From Sphingobacterium wenxiniae (GTDB lineage: Bacteria > Bacteroidota > Bacteroidia > Sphingobacteriales > Sphingobacteriaceae): DNA of 45,191 nt. The position numbers and the translations under genes were made by a program. Below the pieces are notes generated by a model. The model worked only from the letters and a program-made list of their open reading frames with translations. It was not told the DNA's origin and ran no database searches. Positions 40,626 to 45,191 of this stretch are shown in pieces. The first letter of the stretch is position 1, and each line of letters opens with the position of its first letter. The DNA lies in NCBI RefSeq assembly GCF_900116225.1, contig NZ_FOZZ01000018.1, forward strand, positions 1 to 45,191, read 5' to 3'.

Positions 40626-41973
40626 AACAGAATTGGTCGCGAAATACAATGTCGCGGCACCACGTTATACAAGTTATCCCACTGTTCCTTTTTGGGAAAA
40701 TGAAGCATTTGGAACGGAAGAGTGGAAAAAACGAATATACGAAACCTTTATGCAGTCAGCCGAAGAGGGGATAAGCATCTATGTGCATCTGCCCTTTTGT
40801 GAAAGCCTGTGCACTTATTGCGGTTGTAATACCCGAATTACCAAGAACCATGCTGTAGAAACGCCTTATATTGAGCGTTTGTTAAAGGAGTGGGAAATGT
40901 ATAGCGTTATTCTTGGCCAGCATGATATCCGTATCCGTGAAATACATTTTGGTGGTGGAACGCCTACTTTCTTTGATCCGAGCAATCTGCAACGTTTGGT
41001 GATGGGGTTATTGGAAGGGGCTACAATAGTCGATGATGCGTCTTTTTCTTTTGAAGCACATCCGGCGAATACGCAGAAAGAGCATTTACAGGTTTTATAT
41101 GATTTGGGTTTTAAGCGCCTGAGTTTAGGGATACAGGATTTTGACGAGCATGTGCAATATTTGATTAATCGCCACCAGACTGTAGAAGATGTGGAAAGGG
41201 TGATGAATGAAGCACGTGAGATCGGTTATACATCCATCAATTTTGATTTGATTTATGGGCTGCCTTTACAGACGCAGCATACAGTACGGGATACGATTGA
41301 AAAATCTTTAGCCATGTCGCCGGATCGGATTTCGTTCTACAGTTATGCGCATGTGCCTTGGATCAAACCTGGGCAGCGACGTTTTACCGAACACGACTTA
41401 CCTGTAGGCGAAGAAAAACTTGCGCTATATGTATTAGGCAAGCAGATGATAGAAGCGGAAGGATATAAGGATGTGGGCATGGATCATTTTGCCAAGGAAG
41501 ACGATGAGCTTTTTGTAGCATCGAAGGAAGGACGATTGCACCGGAATTTTATGGGGTATGCCGACCGTTATACGCCGCTGCTGATTGGTTTGGGGGTGTC
41601 GTCTATCAGTGACGCCTGGACTGCATTTGCCCAAAATGTAAAAACTGTAGAAAAATACTATGAATTAATTGATGCAGGAGAGCTTCCAGTTGTGAAAGGT
41701 CATCTGCTGACGGCAGAAGATGTTGTCCTCCGGCGTTATATCTTGGATATGATGTGTAAAGGAAAAGTAACCTTGCTTCGTGATTTTCAGTGGAATAATG
41801 TAATTTTAGAGCGATTGCAGGCACTGGAAAGTGACGGATTGGTGGAAATCAAAGATGAAAACATTTTGGTAACCACTATAGGGAAATCTTTTCTGCGGAA
41901 TATATGTATGGCTTTTGATCAGCGTCTACAGCTATCCAAAGAACAGGAGCAGTTGTTCAGTCAGGCGATATAA
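40618..41973 (+). CDS. hemN: Oxygen-independent coproporphyrinogen III oxidase
   Basis: 451 residues. Radical SAM enzyme that converts coproporphyrinogen III to protoporphyrinogen IX for haem without oxygen. The cluster motif CESLCTYCGC provides Cys61, Cys65 and Cys68 plus the extra Cys70 that separates true HemN from HemW. Also seen are RYTSYPTVPFW near the start, the SAM-binding HFGGGTPTFF, GLPLQTQHTVRDT and the C-terminal HemN domain. The start ATG lies inside the end of the preceding gene with a strong SD-like GGAGG. Expression under low oxygen by the neighbouring REC-CRP regulator is a reasonable inference. Confidence 0.96.
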   Translation: MSKTELVAKYNVAAPRYTSYPTVPFWENEAFGTEEWKKRIYETFMQSAEEGISIYVHLPFCESLCTYCGCNTRITKNHAVETPYIERLLKEWEMYSVILGQHDIRIREIHFGGGTPTFFDPSNLQRLVMGLLEGATIVDDASFSFEAHPANTQKEHLQVLYDLGFKRLSLGIQDFDEHVQYLINRHQTVEDVERVMNEAREIGYTSINFDLIYGLPLQTQHTVRDTIEKSLAMSPDRISFYSYAHVPWIKPGQRRFTEHDLPVGEEKLALYVLGKQMIEAEGYKDVGMDHFAKEDDELFVASKEGRLHRNFMGYADRYTPLLIGLGVSSISDAWTAFAQNVKTVEKYYELIDAGELPVVKGHLLTAEDVVLRRYILDMMCKGKVTLLRDFQWNNVILERLQALESDGLVEIKDENILVTTIGKSFLRNICMAFDQRLQLSKEQEQLFSQAI

Positions 41974-41986
41974 AGTGTATGTTTAA

Positions 41987-42073
41987 TCGTTGAATTGTTG
42001 AGTCGTTGAATTGTTGAATCGTTTATTCGTTTAGGTGTTTAACCAGTTCATCAATTACCCAGTTCATCAACTA
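41987..42073. repeat. Tandem TCGTTGAATTGTTGA repeats and AGTTCATCAA repeats
   Basis: TCGTTGAATTGTTGA(G/A) occurs twice in tandem (41987-42002, 42003-42018), followed by two CAGTTCATCAA copies (42044-42054, 42060-42070). They occupy the gap between hemN and ccoI. Confidence 0.65.
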
Positions 42074-42094
42074 ATAAACAGTAAAAAAAACAAA

Positions 42095-44494
42095 ATGTCG
42101 GAAGTTCGTGATTTGGTTAAGGGTAAAGTCTGCTACCATTGTGGGGATAAGGTAGAAGACACGCCTTATTTGTTAGATAATCGCACGTTTTGTTGTTTGG
42201 GATGTCAAACGGTGTATCAGGTGCTGAATGAAAACAACCTGCAGAGCTATTACAAGTATAATCAGCACCCCGGTAAATCTCAAAAAGAAAATACGGCAGA
42301 TCTGTCCTATCTTGACGAGTCGAATATAGCCGCCAAACTAGTCGACTATAAGGATGATAAGGTATCTATCATTACCTTTTATATACCAGTCATTCATTGC
42401 AGCTCCTGTATATGGCTGCTTGAACATCTTTATAAATTGAATCCGGCTGTTGCTGTCTCTACCGTGGATTTTATGAAGAGGCAGGTCAGCATCACCTTTA
42501 AGCACAATGAACTTTCTTTGCGTGAGTTGGTCACACTTTTGGTCAATATCGGCTACGAACCAAAAATTACCATGCAGGATGTGGTGAAAGAAGGAAAAAA
42601 AATCAACCAGAAAGACCTTATCGGAAAAATTACTGTTGCAGGGTTTTGTTTCGGAAACTCCATGATGATTAGTTTCCCGGAATATTTTGGTATGGCAGAA
42701 TTTGAGCGTCAATATGCACAATTTTTTGGCTATATGAACCTTGCGTTTGGTATTCCTGTGCTTTTGTATAGTGCTTCTGATTATTTTAAATCTGCTTGGC
42801 GTAGCTTAAAACAGAAACGGTTAAATCTGGATGTGCCGCTTGCTTTGGGGATTTTCGTGTTGTTCTTCCGTTCTGCTCTGGAGATTCTGACGAATAGCGG
42901 AGCAGGTTTTATGGATACACTCTGTAGTCTGGTATTCTTTATCTTGATTGGAAAATGGGTACAGCAGCGTACATATTACCATATTTCTTTTGAACGTGAT
43001 TATAGGTCTTATTTTCCTGTGGCGGTTACAGTTTTGGAAGAGGGCGGTGAAAGACCGATACAGATTGCCGATCTGCAGGTCGGTCAACGCATTTTGGTGC
43101 GCAACAATGAAATCATACCCGCTGACGCTATTTTGCTTAAAGGTGATGCATCGGTAGACTTTAGCTTTGTGACTGGTGAGTCGGTGGCTATCGAAAAGAC
43201 ACTTGGCGAAATTATCTATGCCGGAGGCCGACAGATTGGAGGAGCGATAGAATTGGAAGTCGTGAAGCCGGTTTCACAAAGCTATTTGACCAAGTTATGG
43301 AATAACGAGAGCTTTAAGACTCAGGAGAAAAAATTCGATACATTTATCGATTTTATAAGTAAATATTTCACATTGGGGTTGATTGCCATTGCTGGGGTTG
43401 CTTGTGTTTTTTGGTTGGTTGGAGGAGATGCTAACAAAGCTTGGGGAGCATTTACCGCGGTATTGATTATCGCTTGTCCTTGTGCCTTGGCTTTGAGTTC
43501 ACCATTTACACTATCAGCTGCGCTTAGTATCTTTGACCGAAACAAGTTCTATATTAAAAATACAGGAGCGATTGAACAGCTTTCTGCTATAGATTGTGTG
43601 GTATTTGATAAGACGGGTACGATCTCGTCCCCGAAATCTTCGACTATGTTTTTTGAAGGAGAGCTGACAGAAACAGAATGGTCTTTGCTCTCTTCCGTAT
43701 GTCGAAACTCTAATCATCCACTGAGTAGGGAAATTGTAAAATGGTTAGGGCCTTGCACCGTTGTGCCACTTGACGCTTTTAGTGAGATTACAGGGAAAGG
43801 TATGGAGGCCATTTCCGGGCGAGTGGAGATAAAAGTTGGGTCTGCGTCCTTTTTGGGGGTAAAATCTGTGAATGAAGAAGGTTCGATGGTCTACGTCATG
43901 GTCGATGGTGAAGTGAAAGGTTACTTCACCTTGGAACAAGCTTGGCGTAAAGATCTTTCACTGGTAGTAGATCGGTTGAAAGCGAATGATTATGAATTAC
44001 ACCTTATTTCAGGCGATAATGCACGCAGATCGGATGCGTTGAAGCTTATTTTTCCAGCGAGTGCTCAGCTGCTCTTTAACCAGAGCCCTTCGGATAAATT
44101 ACAACAGATTGACGCATGGCAAGATCAAGGAAAGCAAGTTTGTATGCTTGGCGACGGTCTGAACGATGCCGGGGCATTGCGAAAAGCTGACTTAGGGATT
44201 GCCGTGTCTGATGATATTAACAACTTTTCGCCGGGGTGTGATGCCATTTTGGATGGAGACTCCTTTGCGAAGTTGCCTTCCTTTTTCGCATTTGCCAAAG
44301 ATGCTGTGAAAGTGATACACATGAGTTTTGCAATTTCGTTAACCTATAATGTTGTCGGATTGACCTTTGCGGTACAAGGCACGATGTCGCCATTGTTTGC
44401 AGCTATTCTGATGCCGCTTAGTACGGTGACGATTATCTCTTTCACCAGTCTGACGACCCGGTGGTTTGCAAGGCGTCGGAAATTAATAGGATAA
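42095..44494 (+). CDS. ccoI: Copper-transporting P-type ATPase CcoI (FixI-type), cbb3 oxidase assembly
   Basis: 799 residues from ATG 42095 (MSEVRDLVKGKVCYHCG); a longer frame from 42035 runs through the repeats and is rejected. An N-terminal cysteine region (Cys13, 16, 33, 34, 37; FCCLGCQTVY) and an HMA domain with HCSSC (Cys102, Cys105) precede the eight-helix core. Family marks: ACPCALALSSP with Cys461 and Cys463, phosphorylated Asp505 in DKTGT, TGES in the actuator domain, and GDGLND in the hinge. CcoI exports copper toward the assembling cbb3 oxidase, as shown by the CcoS gene directly after it. A general CopA role is less likely because of the N-terminal CcoI cysteine region. Confidence 0.93.
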   Translation: MSEVRDLVKGKVCYHCGDKVEDTPYLLDNRTFCCLGCQTVYQVLNENNLQSYYKYNQHPGKSQKENTADLSYLDESNIAAKLVDYKDDKVSIITFYIPVIHCSSCIWLLEHLYKLNPAVAVSTVDFMKRQVSITFKHNELSLRELVTLLVNIGYEPKITMQDVVKEGKKINQKDLIGKITVAGFCFGNSMMISFPEYFGMAEFERQYAQFFGYMNLAFGIPVLLYSASDYFKSAWRSLKQKRLNLDVPLALGIFVLFFRSALEILTNSGAGFMDTLCSLVFFILIGKWVQQRTYYHISFERDYRSYFPVAVTVLEEGGERPIQIADLQVGQRILVRNNEIIPADAILLKGDASVDFSFVTGESVAIEKTLGEIIYAGGRQIGGAIELEVVKPVSQSYLTKLWNNESFKTQEKKFDTFIDFISKYFTLGLIAIAGVACVFWLVGGDANKAWGAFTAVLIIACPCALALSSPFTLSAALSIFDRNKFYIKNTGAIEQLSAIDCVVFDKTGTISSPKSSTMFFEGELTETEWSLLSSVCRNSNHPLSREIVKWLGPCTVVPLDAFSEITGKGMEAISGRVEIKVGSASFLGVKSVNEEGSMVYVMVDGEVKGYFTLEQAWRKDLSLVVDRLKANDYELHLISGDNARRSDALKLIFPASAQLLFNQSPSDKLQQIDAWQDQGKQVCMLGDGLNDAGALRKADLGIAVSDDINNFSPGCDAILDGDSFAKLPSFFAFAKDAVKVIHMSFAISLTYNVVGLTFAVQGTMSPLFAAILMPLSTVTIISFTSLTTRWFARRRKLIG

Positions 44495-44552
44495 TTGTTC
44501 GTATATTTACCTGTATTTTTGAAAGCAATACTTTATACGTAATACGCAAAAA

Positions 44553-44747
44553 ATGAGTATCATATTTTTCTTAATAGGTTGTAGTGTTTTTATCGCGTTG
44601 ATATTCCTTGGCGCATTTTTCTGGGCGAATAGGACTGGGCAGAATGAAGACATGTATACCCCTTCGGTACGTATTCTGTTTGAAGATGAGGTTGTAGAGG
44701 ATGAAAAAGTTTTGGAAGAAGGGGTGAGGAAAACGGACAAAAAATAA
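44553..44747 (+). CDS. ccoS: cbb3-type cytochrome oxidase assembly protein CcoS
   Basis: 64 residues, full length. One N-terminal membrane segment (about 2-24, IIFFLIGCSVFIALIFLGAF) is followed by the diagnostic FWANRTGQ, then DMYTPSVRILFEDE; the acidic tail ends in KKTDKK-like charged residues. CcoS is needed to load redox cofactors into the cbb3 oxidase. It lies 58 bases after ccoI. In many bacteria ccoN follows; here a terminator follows instead. Confidence 0.92.
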   Translation: MSIIFFLIGCSVFIALIFLGAFFWANRTGQNEDMYTPSVRILFEDEVVEDEKVLEEGVRKTDKK

Positions 44748-44779
44748 ATGCTTTATTTCTAGTAAAGCATCTCTTTTTT
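44748..44779 (+). terminator. Terminator after ccoS
   Basis: ATGCTTTA, loop TTTCTAG, TAAAGCAT, then CTCTTTTTTG: an 8-bp stem and U-rich tail beginning at the ccoS stop. Confidence 0.65.
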
Positions 44780-44806
44780 GTTTCGTTCATTTATTTAAAG
44801 AAGGTG

Positions 44807-44941
44807 TTAGCTTCTTCTTGATTTTTTGGACTGGTTGTCCATTTTGTCTGCATTTTGTTCTACAAAGCCCCAATTGGTCATGTAGTACATGTAAGGGTTC
44901 TTTTCTAATGTAATTGTTTTCATTTTCTCTTTTTTTATCAT
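44807..44941 (-). CDS. Small basic protein of 44 residues
   Basis: The reading frame starts at ATG 44941 with GAAAGGAATT a few bases upstream, and ends at 44807. It encodes a short hydrophilic protein (MIKKEKMKTITLEKNPYMYY at the N-terminus, then MTNWGFVEQNADKMDN). A longer frame in another register (44787-44972, TTG start) is less convincing. I do not recognise a family. It converges with ccoS and lies beside the 11-bp array. Confidence 0.4.
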   Translation of the reverse strand: MIKKEKMKTITLEKNPYMYYMTNWGFVEQNADKMDNQSKKSRRS

Positions 44942-45019
44942 ATAATTCCTTTCTTTTTACGCAGTAATACAATCAAATAGCGTGCCGAAAATAGTGGATG
45001 TCAGTTCCTTTTGGTATTC

Positions 45020-45191
45020 TTCGATATTTCTTCGACTGATGTTCGAGATTTGTTCGGCATTTCTTCGAGAGCTGTTCGGGACATCTTCGGGACATGTTCG
45101 GGACATCTTCGGGAGTTGTTCGGGAACTGTTCGGCTGTTCTTCGACTGCGAGTCGAAGAACAGTCGAAGGATAGCCGAAGCGCAGCCGAAG
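45020..45191. repeat. 11-bp periodic TTCG array with strand switch
   Basis: TTCG recurs at exact 11-bp steps from 45020 to 45141 (12 units, for example TTCGGGACATC, TTCGGGACATG, TTCGGGAACTG). At 45148 the array turns over: an 18-bp hairpin (45130-45147 with 45151-45168, loop GCG) leads into CGAA words at 45154, 45165, 45176 and 45187, again 11 bp apart, so the same unit continues on the other strand. The window ends inside it. 11 is not a multiple of 3, so it is not a coding repeat. Confidence 0.8.

Noticed and set aside
42035..42094. N-terminal extension of ccoI
   Set aside because: The extension is made of the AGTTCATCAA repeats; the CcoI-type cysteine region follows ATG 42095.
44787..44972. 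61-residue minus-strand frame
   Set aside because: TTG start and implausible composition; the overlapping 44-residue ATG frame is more protein-like.

Overview
The window looks like a chromosomal segment of a Bacteroidota species, most probably of the family Sphingobacteriaceae. The grounds are: a type IX secretion (T9SS) type B sorting domain at the end of a secreted protein; Bacteroidota-type genes such as tamL, a DUF4835/PorD-like gene and a short AMP nucleosidase; promoters of the TTG-N19/20-TAnnTTTG type; and weak or absent Shine-Dalgarno sites. No rRNA, tRNA, CRISPR array, phage or complete insertion sequence was seen.

Layout. 1-7.6 kb: three consecutive genes for large secreted or surface proteins (the first cut by the window edge; only the third carries a recognisable T9SS type B tail). 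7.7-12.9 kb: an orphan transposase-type HTH gene, ywbE, carA behind a structured leader with a terminator, eno, ftsB/divIC and, convergent, AMP nucleosidase. 13-16.6 kb: clpP-clpX, an HsdR-N-like protein, and divergent holA. 16.8-24 kb: AI-2E family permease, MFS transporter, SpoU-type RNA methyltransferase, tamL and a Tat-exported metallophosphoesterase. 24-30 kb: small membrane proteins, a four-helix-bundle gene broken by an in-frame stop, an M28 peptidase lipoprotein, 1 kb of gene-free repeats and a SprT-like protein. 29.5-35.3 kb: DUF4835/PorD-like gene, recN, a small lipoprotein and clpC.

35.8-44.8 kb is the most coherent functional block: ettA, a PAS histidine kinase whose PAS closely matches the haem-binding PAS of FixL, a response regulator with a CRP/FNR-type DNA-binding output, a truncated D-lactate-dehydrogenase-like protein with a five-cysteine tail overlapping hemN, hemN, the copper P-type ATPase ccoI and ccoS. 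I read this as an oxygen-responsive control and assembly locus for cbb3 oxidase and haem supply, in which the FixL-FixJ-FixK cascade is condensed to two proteins. The ccoNOP structural genes are not in the window.

The intergenic DNA is unusually rich in structured repeats: 130-172 bp elements with CATTGCGAGG-type inner repeats and matched termini (three copies), composite hairpin repeats at 19.4, 28.0 and 35.5 kb, TTAA-word repeats in about eight gaps, a degenerate 21-bp periodic array (16 units) at 28.3-28.6 kb and an 11-bp periodic array at the right edge. The two arrays are the least explained structures here.
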